In this document: positions 35,497-47,428 of the stretch, in pieces
Layout: each line of letters opens with the position of its first letter
Numbering within the stretch: position 1 is the stretch's first letter
Source: Metopolophium dirhodum
Lineage: Eukaryota > Arthropoda > Insecta > Hemiptera > Aphididae
DNA length: 64,000 nucleotides
Assembly: GCF_019925205.1 (NCBI RefSeq)
Contig: NC_083566.1
Span: forward strand, 9,052,001-9,116,000
Direction of reading: 5' to 3'
Translations under genes and position numbers: made by a program
Notes under the pieces: model-generated
The model's database searches: none
Seen by the model: the letters and a program-made list of their open reading frames with translations, nothing else
Told to the model about the DNA's origin: nothing

Positions 35497-38490
35497 TATG
35501 CATGCACAAATGATAAATCTTATAGGTAATATGAGATACAAATAGTATATTAAATCTAATCATTTAATAATTTTTCTGATGAATAGAGAGAGACAAACAT
35601 TTAAAATCAATGTTGAATTAGGTATATTTTTTCTCGTACCTACCCTATACATTTTAAATAGTTATTATAATTAATAAATCATTAGGCTGATTCAAAATTA
35701 ATGCTTACCAAAAAAGAAAAATACAATAAATGTATCCCCCAGTGAATTTTAAATTAGAATAATAGGTAATCGTTTGAAAATCAAAAGTAGATGCGAGATG
35801 CCTACTGTTTAAATACTTTGTGCTTACGTCCATTAAAATATAAAATATTTTTAAATTAAAAGTTTGCAAAAATAAAACAGAAAACATGAAAAATGCAAAC
35901 AGATGTATTAATTTATATTAAAACAAAGGAAAAATCACTCTGTACCTATGATTTATAACAATGACGATCACTCCGATGTTAGAAGACACCGAGTATATTA
36001 ATTTTACATTTCCATAAAAAATATTTGTCAAGAATATATCACTTATATAGGGTACCTGCAGACCATATTACAGTATAAAATAACGATTTCAGGTGCAACA
36101 CGATTGCGCACTTCTCACAACTTTCCTTCCCAGAAATATCATCGAATAGTTATTTATCGCCAAGCAAATTACCAAGCATTTTGTGGTTAAACGTTTTAAA
36201 AAATTTAATAATATGGTCTTTTACTTGTATTATAAATAGGATTATCTTGTATAAGCTGTATAATATTTTAATATGTACGAAAGTAAAATGTAAAAACAAA
36301 ACAAATTATTCAAAAATTAATGTTCAGTAGTATATTTGTTAGATAGTAGTATTTAATAAAGGTACTATATTATACTATTATTTATATATGAAAAAAAAAA
36401 AAAACGGAAAAAGGAAAATAAAAATGTTTAAGAAAATTATCCTGATTTGGGATGAAAAATTGAGAGTTGAGATTGGTGCGTAATCGTATTACATCCGGGG
36501 TTCGCTCTTCGTGATTAGCCAAACCATACGAATCGTGAATTTGACGGAACATTCACAATCTTTGGTCCTCTACTGTGATAGGGTACCTATCTCTTTCGCC
36601 AGTATACTTTACGGCACTCGGAAGTTGGAGAGCTGCCAAAAATATATCGACGCGTGTGTTGCTGTATAAACACTACGAGATAATAATAATAATAATAATA
36701 ATAATACGGTTGGTAGTCTCGCCTAAGGTGACATTTTCTGAATTTTTGTTGTTGTTGTTGTTGATTGTCCATCAAAAGCTTGTATAGGAGCGGATGCGGC
36801 GTCACCTGAAGTTTGGAGGACCCGTACAGGGTACTATTTATTTTTAATAAATAAATATAATACAATGGGTTTCACACAACAGTACAAATATTCGAATCCG
36901 TCTGACGTTTCTTGCTAAAGGTTTGAAACAATTCAACTAGATACACAATGTGCGTTGTCGGGACTTTGTCGGTGAAATTATTACAGTTGCTTATCTTGTA
37001 CAGAGTTTGAAACGGACACGTCATTATATTGACGATGAAAAGTTTTGCGATTGTATAATGTATTATGATTACGGAATGTGTGATGGACAGTAGACACGCG
37101 TGTGTCCATCATATTATATAATAAAATAAGCTAATTATTACAAATCAACAATTCAAAAAAAATCATCACTGTTCTTATACACTTCAGTAAACCCGGCAGT
37201 CATCACTTACTTACGACTGCCATCAGCCTCTTTTAAATGTCTCTCTTTATAAATGTAATCAAAACTCTCCAGTCCAGTACAAATTCTTACAAACAAGTTC
37301 AAAGGCCCCGCATAATAAAATTGTTCATGAGCAATAAGAAAATCCACAATGATACGGAAATTTCAAATATTTATGAAAATAGGCAAACATTATTAGTATA
37401 AATGTTTTTTAAATGTCATTGTGTATAGAATGTTACAATTATTTGAGTAATGACTAATGATGGACTTTCTATTCCTATACTGTTATTTAAAAAAAAATAT
37501 TTTAACAACAAAATAACTAAAATCGTTTTGAGGAGAAATTATTATTATACCTGTAGGCTGTAGACATTAAAAATGTCAATATTTGAACTTGAAACACTTA
37601 TAGAAAATGTACGTGGCTTTACTCTCAACTTTGTTTTAAAACTCTTATTAAAATCTTAATAATTACAATCTATAAGACCTAGAAGTTATTATATAGCAAT
37701 GACCAATGAGTGCATATCTTGTTGAAAACTGCTTGTTGTCCTTTATTTGACATATTTGTTTCTATTTTTTGTAAACTTATAAACCATTTAAATTATAATA
37801 TTATATATTATAATTATTATTTCTTAACGATATTAAATCTTTAAAAATAAACAATAGGTTACTTAAATTTAATGAAAAGCATTGATAAACAATAACTAAT
37901 GTCTAAAATGTGCAATAAAAGTATAACGTAGGTACCTAAGTTTTTATGATATTTAAAAATATTAAATTTTAAAACATTAAATCAAGAATTTGCGTGATAT
38001 ATATTATACACTGTACAGTTGAGTGCTGATTGTAATCTAATATATCATATTATCATTACGATTTACAATTTATATAGCGGTATTCAATTACCTACACATT
38101 ATATGTATATGGTAACAGGTTTCCTAACTTATATAAATTATAATTTACAAAACAAAGTACATAGGTATAACATGACTTTTGAACGATATATTATACATTA
38201 TTAAACAGTCGATGTCATGCCAAGTCTAATATTAGTTTTTTATCCATACATATAAATGCATGGCCCTAGTGTCAAATATACATTTTTTAAATATATATAA
38301 TATATTCAATTAAATTGAAACTCTAAGCAAGTGAACCAAATTTTTTTTCACCGCGTCACATTATTATTTTTGTTATAATAGGTCACGGCACACTTTGGAT
38401 AAACATTGTTTATTTGACTATTTAAAATATGTTACCATGAAACACATACGTGAGTACACATATTATACATCATAATACTTATATTAAATA
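35497..38490. other. Non-coding stretch with microsatellites
   Basis: Mainly AT-rich. A fragment at about 37480-37700 shares order and wording (AACAAAATAACTAAAATCG, TTTGAACTTGAAACACTTAT) with the interior of the GATTCTGAG dispersed repeat. No gene recognised. Confidence 0.5.
36678..36766. repeat. AAT and GTT microsatellites
   Basis: About nine AAT/ATA units (36678-36706) and about five GTT units (36748-36764) lie within 90 bp. They create poly-Ile and poly-Tyr/Gln stretches in the flanking open frames. Confidence 0.95.
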
Positions 38491-38708
38491 CCGTGTGTCC
38501 GCAAAAAATGGGTACACTCTATAGACTATAACTCAGTTATACCTACATTACTCAGTACCGTATACATATTTTATAATTCTGTCTGCCGGAGATTTATGAT
38601 CCAATAGTCTAGTTTCGTGTCTTGCAAACAGAATTCAAAAATATGTATAGAGTACTGCGTATATGGTAAGTTAATTATACAGTGTACCCTGTTTTTATGG
38701 ACACACGG
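38491..38708. mobile_element. Mariner-like MITE, 218 bp
   Basis: The terminal inverted repeats begin CCGTGTGTCC and extend about 30 bp through GGGTACACT. TA lies on each side (38489-38490 and 38709-38710). The interior is non-coding. Confidence 0.9.
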
Positions 38709-40559
38709 TAATAGTTATACTATTATATTTGTACAATCTTTTACTTTCAATACCTAAAAATATATTATTATTCTATTGTATGAAAGAGTAACGTTTAAAT
38801 ACGTCATGCTATGCCAGTGTTATAATACTTTGTTAAAATAAAGTTGGTTTTTAAAATAAATAAGTTCAAGTTTTCCCGGCACACTCTTTGGGAACACTAA
38901 TCTAAATATTTTTACAAAATCAATGACAGACAAACACAAAAAACACACATCACTGAAAAATCAATACACATTGATTCGCTCAGTTCAGAATCTTAAATGT
39001 CCACCACGGTGGATTAGGCGGTCAGTTAACGAAATACGAATTATTGTTGAAATAAAACGATTATAATCTTTATTATATTAGTAGAACGACGATTATAATT
39101 ATAAGACTCGCTGTTCGTATTTTCCGGACAAATAGTTTAGACACTTTCGGTGTACATTAGGCGAAATAACATCCACAAGAGCGACGTGTGGTTTGGATCT
39201 TAAAGTCAAAATTAATTAATACAACTTTAATTTCCTTTTGGGTTAAATATTAATTTTGTGCGGAGCTGTGGCTTGTCTTCAAAAATAATAAAAGAGAAGA
39301 CAACAATAATTACTGTTTTTATTATTTAATAATCATAAAACTTAGACTCAAAAGCATTACGTGCATTATTGATCTTTATCACTTCACATCAGCTAATACC
39401 TATACTATATTTAAATCATCACAATTCGTTTTTAATCTTATAACTCATTTCAGTTAGCATTCTGTCATTTCATACCGTTCGAACAATATTTTTTCTCCAC
39501 CAAATTAATCTTACAACGTGGTGGTAAGTTTGTTGATTAAAATCGATTTTAGTTGAAAATGTTTTGTTAGGTACGCGAGTAACCTAACCTAAATATGTGT
39601 TAAATGTAGAAGAAACTAAAGATAGAAAGCGACTACTGAGTTGGGGTTCAATAGAAAACAATTTTGTTTCGTGTACCGTATAACGCATTTAAAACGTAGA
39701 TACTAAATTATTCAAAAACAGCCATAGTATATTTTCCTTCTGTAGTATATTACAAATTTATAAACTATAATTATAAAGTTTAAAAAAAAGTTTTTTCTTT
39801 TAAATAAAATATATTATATGAGTGCATGAAAATACATTCATATTGCTTTTCGTATAAAGTCGTAATTTAAACGTTTAATTTCCGGTAACGGTGGATTATT
39901 AAGTGTCAAGTTGAATTATTAATGTAACTGAAATCTTAGAAATAATTATTTTTGCAAAATTAACTGCGGTAGTATAAAACAATATTTAATGGGAGCCATC
40001 TTACATATTATAATATGTATACAAGTACGTAGTATTATATGACAAATGATTTTACCTAATAGGTTAATGTAAATAAACCGAAAGACTGTTCTGATGAGTC
40101 CACCTCGTCATTAAGCTGTTTACTATAATAGATGTATTCAATTTGAATTCAATGATAAATCGTTGCATACGAAATAAAAGTTTGTAACCGTATACCGCGG
40201 TATATTAGACTTTGTTAGTTATTAGTTTATTACTAAGCATTTTTATAAGCTATTATTATATATATTTATACAGTATACACCAATCAGTAATATACTTTTT
40301 TTACTACATATTAATAGTAATACGATAGGTTGAATTAATTTTTGCCGAAATCATCGTATTTATTTTTTATAGGTTATTATAATAATAATATAATTTATTT
40401 ATATCATATACTATGGTAATTATTTTTTTAATAAATACCACATTACCGTAGAACAGTGTGAGTGGTATAAATAAGCACCAGCCTAAAATTATAATCTAAA
40501 TATTTTGTAAATTTCATTTATATAATACGATATAATAATGAATGGTATACGTAAATATT
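38709..40559. other. Non-coding stretch with one repeat terminus
   Basis: 38925-38995 matches the end of the GATTCTGAG family (ACAAAAAACACACATCA, then CAGTTCAGAATCTTAAA). The sequence ACCTAACCTAAATATGTG near 39590 is simple. No gene recognised. Confidence 0.5.
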
Positions 40560-41285
40560 TAAGGTTCCCACTCAACGCAAATATTTTTGATTCCCGACAA
40601 AATAACTTAAATCGTTATGTTTATTTTAAAGTCAACTTCAATGTCCATTAATGAAATTGTGGCGATGTATTTTTAATATTTTTAAATTAGAATAACAACA
40701 ACAACTGAGGTGACATCTTGTATTACATTTTCAAGGTTTCTGGTTTTTTGTGCTATATATTAATTAACAAAAATTGAATTTACAAAAATTTTTAAATAGC
40801 ACAAAAAAGGTAAAAATGTTTTGAAAATCATACAAAGTTGAGTAAATGCTTATATGTTTATTCGGTGAAAATTGTGGTTCTCTAGAATATAGACAATTAT
40901 TAATTTTAAAATTACAACAAAAATATAAAATCGATTTTAACGAAGACTAACCTACCGTTTTTCTATATTTTTTTCCACCAAATATTTTAAAAAGTACTTG
41001 GAATGTTTTATTTTTGACTTCACAAAGAACTAACTAGATCCAATTTACTTCCAGAACCGACCTCAATTTCGAAAGGTTTTTTACTGAATTTTCCTTTTTA
41101 TTTTCAAAAGTAATAGGAATGTTTTGTTTTGATCCTCAAATATGTACCAACCAGATGCAATTTTCTACCAGAGACCACCATCAAAATAGAAAATCTAAGC
41201 ATTATTATTTATAAAGTGATAATGGACCGAAAAAACACACATTATTTTAAAACCAACACATTCATCGTTCCGCTCAAAATCTAAT
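40560..41285 (+). repeat. Diverged copy of the GATTCTGAG dispersed repeat
   Basis: Shares the CCCGACAAAATAACTTAAATCG and GTCAACTTCAATGTCC interior blocks and a terminal AACACATTCATCGTTCCGCTC followed by AAAATCT. The left boundary is approximate. No coding content. Confidence 0.65.
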
Positions 41286-41785
41286 AACTGAATTATTTAT
41301 TCAGTTTTTGAAGATGTATTTTCTAAGCGATCAATAGCAACTATAACCGTACCTATGAAATTAATAAATCGCGAACATTTTAAAAAGTTCAAAATCGGAC
41401 ACATGCATTAATATCAATCAACAATTTGATTACATTTTCCCCAAGGGTATTTCGCTGGATATCGTACGTGTGTAGTAGTAGTATTGATCTAGGGAAAAAA
41501 CTTACGTATAGATGGTATACACTGAGCATGTCCGCGATTGATTATGCATCTTATACACGTATTTTATAGAAACGTCGATAATTAGTGTAAACATATTACA
41601 TATTGTTTGGTAGCGTGGTCTTAGGAACATAACGATACCATAATATACATATAATAATAAATATCTATACAATGTACATAATATATACACCATTATACAC
41701 GCTTACACTATTATATTGAGTGCCCAATAGTATGCCGTGGAGCTTGAGCCCCGAATACCGCGGTTCCATTCTGTACTTTTGGCGT
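41286..41785. other. Non-coding stretch
   Basis: No gene recognised. Confidence 0.45.
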
Positions 41786-41793
41786 TCGGAGAC

Positions 41794-42711
41794 CAGTGGC
41801 GTATTTAGGAATTTGTCATGGGGAGGGTGCAGATAATTTTCAGAAAACAGCCGCGGGAGACAAAGCCCCCCCACACCACCCAATTACTCTTTATTAAATA
41901 AATATACCTTATTTATAAAACGATTTAAAATTGTTGAGTTTTTAATTATTAAATAATAATATATACAAAACAAATTTTTAAAAAAACGGGTTAGTGGATG
42001 TCGCTCTGATGTACAGTAGGTTACAATTGGGCCAATGTATAATGGATTTTATTAAACTTGAATTCAACGATATAATATCATTGTATAAGAAAAACGATTC
42101 TGAGCGGAGACGGTATTTAAGTCTGGATATTTTATATTGTTATTATTTATTATAGCCTTTGAGTTGAATTAATATTGAAATATATTTATTTATTTTTTAT
42201 TCGTTTCTATGATGATAAACAAATTGTTAGAAATTCAAATCCCATTTTTAGCGGTTTTTTGTAATTTGTCGGTGGTTTTTCCCTTGGCATTAAATAACTA
42301 TTGAGAAAAAATTACCTTCATTAAGTACCATCTTGATCCAATTTGCTGAAAGATAGGATACTACATATTGAAATCGAAGCACTTCTTCTAGTAGAAATTG
42401 TGTATACAGGATAAAAAAAATAATAATAAGCACCATTGTAATACCACTAGCTTATTAGCTTCTTCGCTCCGCTCAGAATCTTATATAGTTATGTTATAAC
42501 TTATAACTTATAACAAATAAAAATCACGATATTATAATTGAAAATGTTGATAACTGAAACTTTCCAAATTTTTACAAAATCCTTCGTATCGTATGATAAA
42601 ATTTGTTTTTCTCAATCATGTAAAAATACAACATTTAACATGTACGAGACACGAGTCAATGGTGGGGGGGTCCGGACCCCATGGACCCCCCCCCCTGTAA
42701 ATACACCACTG
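41794..42711. mobile_element. hAT-type element with perfect 8-bp target duplication, itself invaded
   Basis: The ends CAGTGGCGTATTTA (from 41794) and the complementary TAAATACACCACTG (to 42711) are flanked by identical TCGGAGAC copies (41786-41793 and 42712-42719). Runs of G near the left tip and C-tracts near the right (42690-42695) form part of the inverted repeat. The interior has no transposase. It contains a complete short copy of the GATTCTGAG repeat, which must have arrived afterwards. Confidence 0.93.
41987..42482 (+). repeat. Short internally deleted copy of the GATTCTGAG repeat
   Basis: Starts CGGGTTAGTGGATGTCGCTC and matches 31823-31942 closely for about 120 bp through AACGATTCTGAGCGGAG. 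It ends CTTCGCTCCGCTCAGAATCT, like the long copy. At about 500 bp against 1.5 kb, most of the interior is missing. It lies inside the 41794-42711 hAT-type element. Confidence 0.85.
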
Positions 42712-42719
42712 TCGGAGAC

Positions 42720-44449
42720 AATAAATTCAGGACCTGTTCCGTGTACCTACTGTGCAGATCCTTCGTATCCTGGCCATGTTCTTCTGTAAATATTTAATAC
42801 ACAGACACATGCACGTGGTCAAGCTACAGTAATATTTTGTGTTTCGCCACAATAACAGCGAGGCGACTGAGGATTGAGATGATCGCAGCGATCCTCGTCT
42901 GTCGCCGCCTTAACATGGCACATGAGTAATCGCCTCCGCTGTAAAGTAAATACCTAGTATTAATAATATACGCTTTCAATGATATATGTGCGTATAATAC
43001 TGGAGATTACTATATTTTATAGTCAGGTCAGGTGGATGAGTTCACGCTTGTGTGTGTGTGTAGAACCTGAGAGCAGCCCTGCAGCTAACCCATCGCCGTG
43101 GTGGAGCATACTGATTTGTATTAACATGAAATTCGACCCTTCCGAAAGCGTTTCTACATTCTTGTACCTACGTACCGGGTTGTTTCCTGAATATCATAGT
43201 AAATTATTATACTAAGTCTTATACCTAATACCTACTGTGTATTTTTTTTTCACTAACCCACTTGACATATCCTTTTGAGTTCTCGAACGAAAGTCCCCAT
43301 GGCCCTATATTATTACGTGCACAAATGCCGTGAAATTACCAGCTATACATAAGCTACACCTTCTCACATAATACGATTGACTGTATTATAATAAATATAT
43401 TTTTTATTCGTTAATTGCCGTCTCGTGTCTATTTGTTCTCAATTCAAAATTAATATGTTATAGTGTGTATTTAATATTTATTGACGTTCGATTTGACATG
43501 ATCACAGCCGTCGTAAATGATCTGACGTGCATCTAAATCATATACTATTATATATTCTATACACTTGTAGACAATATTATAATATAACAACGCTAAAATT
43601 AAATGTTTTAAATAACATAGAATAAATACGTACAAATAAGACGATAATTGTTTTCCTATTCAGCTGCATATTCGTTTAGTAGTTATATATGTGGTATTAA
43701 GTATGTACTTAGGACTTAGGAGGAAGTAATGCTAAAGCGGTTACCTTCCGGTTATCGATTTATAAAAAAAAAAGGAAAAGATATTATACATATCAAAAGA
43801 TTCACTATACTATTAAGCATCCGAATGTAAATTAGATGAAAATTATATTGCAAGAAGCTACTAATTGAAGTTTTCTAAAAAAAAACTTCAAACAATTATT
43901 ACAATATTATTTATTCAGCTTAAACAAAAAGCTCGAAAAGTAGAATTTTGTTGCGTACGTGATCTGTATATTAAACTACTCAATAACAATATTAAATATT
44001 TACTAACTCAATTTTACATATTACGATACTAGAAATAACAAACCATAGTTGTACATGAGTAATTTATTATTATTTGGTTTTACAAAATAAATAAATAATT
44101 ATAATACATGTATAATATTACAATAATTAATATATATCATAGTAAATGATAGTAAACTATAAGTAATAGGTACATAACAATGGTAATAATAACAATAATA
44201 TAATATATAATACAATTATTGGAACTTAATCGTTTTAACCTCAATATAAATTGGTCCAATTTTTTTAATAATTTTGGGAGTAGAAGCGAGAATTTTTTTT
44301 TTACCTTTAATGTGAAACGTATCTTTAATTCTAGTACAAACCAAATTTTTTTTAAATTAATTTTTTTTATAAGATCTGGACAATTTAAATTGTTATTAAT
44401 TAATAATTATATATAGTTATACAAAGGTTCATTTTTTTCAATGTTTTAA
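42720..44449. other. Non-coding stretch with a GC-rich patch
   Basis: The patch at about 42840-43200 includes an imperfect hairpin around 42860-42912 (GGCGACTGAGGAT against ATCCTCGTCTGTCGCC) and a TG microsatellite near 43051-43062. The frame open at 42979-43215 is not recognisable as a protein. The rest is AT-rich. Confidence 0.45.
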
Positions 44450-44990
44450 TCTATTTATTCTAATCAAACATAAAATGTCATCATAACCTGAGTGTACCAG
44501 TCAGAAAATTACAGTTGGAAGACGAATAGTAAAGAATACGATTTTTTTCTGAGTTTTTGATTCTAATTGATGATTCTGGGAGACATAATCATTGTATCAG
44601 ATGAAAGAAACATACTCGAGAGTCGAGACGATATCTTACTCTAGTCTACAGAAGAGACTGTTTTTAAAACATCGGGACAGTGCAATTTAGAACCGTTTAT
44701 TTTCAGGAAATATAGTTTTGATAAAGCTTTGTTTTTAATGTGCTGCGTGCCTTTATAGATTTTATATGTGCACTGAAGTCTAAAAGTAAGATATTAGTCA
44801 AATATTACACCTATATCTTTTATAATGTTTTTTCTTTCAAGACTACTCTAATTTATTGCATAGTTATTAAATATGATATTTTTTTTTAATTTATCAATAC
44901 TGAATAATTTAGCATTATCAGCTAAAAGTATTTATAATTTTTTTTATAATTTATTTTACCAAATTAATAATAATTGTTACAACATATTAT
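44450..44990 (-). pseudogene. Reverse-transcriptase C-terminal relic of a LINE
   Basis: On the minus strand, interrupted frames read KDIGVIFD (expected KDLGV.FD), then a diverged HI..I..KA block, then STLEYVSFI.YNDY (expected LEYGS.VW), then HSGYDDILCLI. This order is the post-palm region of Jockey-type reverse transcriptases. Several stops and shifts are present. The polymerase core is absent, so the copy is 5'-truncated and old. Confidence 0.72.
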
Positions 44991-45329
44991 GTAATAAATG
45001 CTTTTACAACGTTTAGCTAAAAGTTATATTTTTTAATATTTTAAAACATTTAATATAGGTACAGTTTATATAAATAAGAGAAAACGTATAAAAGTGTGCA
45101 TAATTATTTTTATTTGTATTAATTTATAATACCCACGTGTATTGTTTTAGTTTCATTAATTCGTTTTTCTACCAGTAAAGATTCAACTAAAGCGTGTCAA
45201 TATAATATACGACTTGAGTTTTCGATTAAACTGAATTTGTTAATTAATTCCGTATGCAAAAACGCACATTATCTATACACAATTGATATTTTTTTTCAGC
45301 GCAAAGCAGTTAATTTAAATTAGTATTAT
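44991..45329. other. AT-rich non-coding stretch
   Basis: No gene recognised. Confidence 0.45.
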
Positions 45330-45872
45330 TTTATATATATTTTTTTGGGAGGGGGGGACAATTGTCGTTTTTTATTAAGGTTTAACAGCAGTAACATCTG
45401 AACCCTGTAGAGAAATGAATACTTACAGTAAATAAAAATGGTTCTCATTTGAAAAAAAAGCTTGGAACGCCAATGGACACTCCCTTTTAATGATTTAGAA
45501 AAAAATCTAAGGATCAGAAAACATGGTTCTTAAAATATATAATTAAAAATTCCTTTAACCAGAGATTAAAAAAAAATAAATGCATTATTAAACAATAAAT
45601 AGAAGTGAGCATACTTGGTGAAAAAAATTGAGCACTAACTAGTTGGTTTTGATTATTAATAACCTTCTAACTTAACGAGTAGAGTTGCATGCGAAAAATA
45701 ATTTAATCTAACGCGTAAAAGCAATAACCAAAACTAGTAATTTTGTAGTTTTTTTTTTTTAGTGCGAACATCTCAACGTAAAAAACGTTAAGCTGCCAAG
45801 TGCTGACTAAATAATATTTAATATTTAGTATTTTAGATTCTGAGTAGAGTGATGGTGTGTGTGTATGTATTT
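45330..45872. repeat. Fragments of the GATTCTGAG repeat family
   Basis: 45430-45560 (ATGGTTCTCATTTGAAAA, GGACACTCCCTTTTAATG) resembles 46365-46460 (GGTCCTCATTTAAAAAAC, GGACACTCCTTACAAATC). 45835-45872 is a family terminus, TTAGATTCTGAGTAGAGTGA, interrupted by the next element. Confidence 0.6.
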
Positions 45873-46339
45873 TCAAGGCTAGGCAAGTTAACATTTTTTT
45901 TTAATTCGTTGAATAACTTCAGTTATTTTAAAATAATAAAGTTAAGTTAAGTTAAAAGTTACTCGTATTTTTTTCGTTAACTCGTTAAGTTAAAAGTTAA
46001 CTTTGAAAAAAAAGTAACTTAACTTAGGGTAAAGTTGAAATTTGCTAATTTACAAAAATAAAGTATTCTAGACACATAATATGGTTTATTATAGATAGTT
46101 TTTCTTTACGCTCAAGAAAATTACTGGGGAAATTTAAAATGATACATCAAAGTAAAAACTTCATTCAAAAATTTGCATTATTCTTTGGACGAAAATTAAC
46201 TTAATTTAGATACTTTTTAAATAAAATTAACTTGAAGTTAACACGTTGATCTTGGACAAAAAGTAACTTACTAAGTTAAAAGTCAATTTGAAAAAAAAGT
46301 AACGAGTTAATTAACTTAACTCGTAAAGTCCCATCCTTG
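45873..46339. mobile_element. hAT-type MITE with perfect 8-bp target duplication
   Basis: A 467-bp element with ends CAAGGCTAGGCAAGTTAAC and the imperfect complement GTAAAGTCCCATCCTTG, flanked by identical TGTATTTT (45865-45872 and 46340-46347). The interior is dominated by AAGTTAACTT-type motifs. No coding sequence. It splits a terminus of the GATTCTGAG repeat, whose wording continues after 46340. Confidence 0.92.
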
Positions 46340-46347
46340 TGTATTTT

Positions 46348-46908
46348 ACAGTAGAAAGGAAGTGGCGGTCCTCATTTAAAAAACAGAGGTTTGTGTCTGC
46401 ACAGGACACTCCTTACAAATCCCAAGAATTTGAAATTATGGTCTTTAAGTATAATAAAAAAAACAATTCCAGGTTTTTTGCAGGTTAACCTAATAATAAC
46501 AGTGTTATATCATATTAATATAATCGTCGAGTGAATGCAGTTATAATTTGACAAAATGACAACTGGCATGTGTCATACATGTCGACATTTTCTTTAACAT
46601 GTTATTTGTCTAGGATGTAATCAAACGAACGCTCTCGAGTAATTTTAAAACTGCGTAACATAATTATATAGGGTGAAGAAATAATGTTTGGTCTAGTCAA
46701 TATAGGGTTGTCCTTAGCTCACAAATAATAACGAAGGACCGCGGCTAACAGGTGATGCGAATATCCGTAAAGGGGTCAAGAGATACTTCAAGTGTTGTCC
46801 TACCACTCAACTGCGACTTGTCGTCGTCGTATATGCAGTGCAAATTTTAGATGAAAACTTCACACTACACATAGTATAATATGTTTCATATTATTTATAT
46901 TCTTGTTA
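46348..46908. other. Repeat remnant then unclassified sequence
   Basis: 46348-46500 continues the repeat family interrupted by the 45873-46339 MITE. 46680-46850 is GC-richer and unrecognised. Confidence 0.45.
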
Positions 46909-46920
46909 TTAATACTATAT

Positions 46921-47416
46921 TTTTTTTTTTTTTAACATTTATTATTAAATACACGATCTGTAATTATTATTTTACAATAAGCGTATGTGATGGAGGATAC
47001 ATGGCTTATGTGAACAGGATATAAGAAGCCACCCATTGGAGACACTTAAGGGTAGGAGTTTACTTGAAATGTGCTAGTATGAGAGAATGAGACTGAATAC
47101 AAAGTAAAGGGGAAGTAGAGGTACATACATATTTTAGTTAAGTAGGTCACGATACACAGGTACGTTTAAGTCGCCTTCTGGGGTCACCAGGAATATCGTT
47201 GGTGGATAGTTCGGAAATCAAGGAATTACGATGGCTGTGGAATTTGGAGTGTGTGAGTTTGTAGAAGGTTTTTGCTACGTTTTGGACTGTTGAAATGGCT
47301 AGATCTCTATGTAGAGTGTCGTTAGATACATAGTAAGGGGCTTTGGTTATTTGGCGGAGACATTTTGATTGGAAGACTTGGATTTTGTTGAGGTTGGACC
47401 CATACGAAATCCACTT
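46921..47416 (-). mobile_element. Young 5'-truncated Jockey-like LINE insertion
   Basis: An intact minus-strand frame of about 120 codons (47416 down to the stop at 47046-47048) encodes a reverse-transcriptase tail: NLNKIQVFQSKCLRQITKAP, then NDTLHRDL, then FHSHRNSLISEL, then GDPRRRLKR, the usual end of Jockey ORF2. A 13-bp A-tail (plus-strand T at 46921-46933) closes the 3' end. The 12-bp repeats TTAATACTATAT at 46909-46920 and 47417-47428 are perfect target-site duplications. Intact frame, intact tail and perfect duplications indicate recent insertion. The frame lacks a usable start, so it is not a gene. Confidence 0.95.
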
Positions 47417-47428
47417 TTAATACTATAT

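Noticed and set aside
35242..35541. 99-codon minus-strand frame
   Set aside because: It lies over the tRNA-derived SINE and its flank, so it is not a gene.
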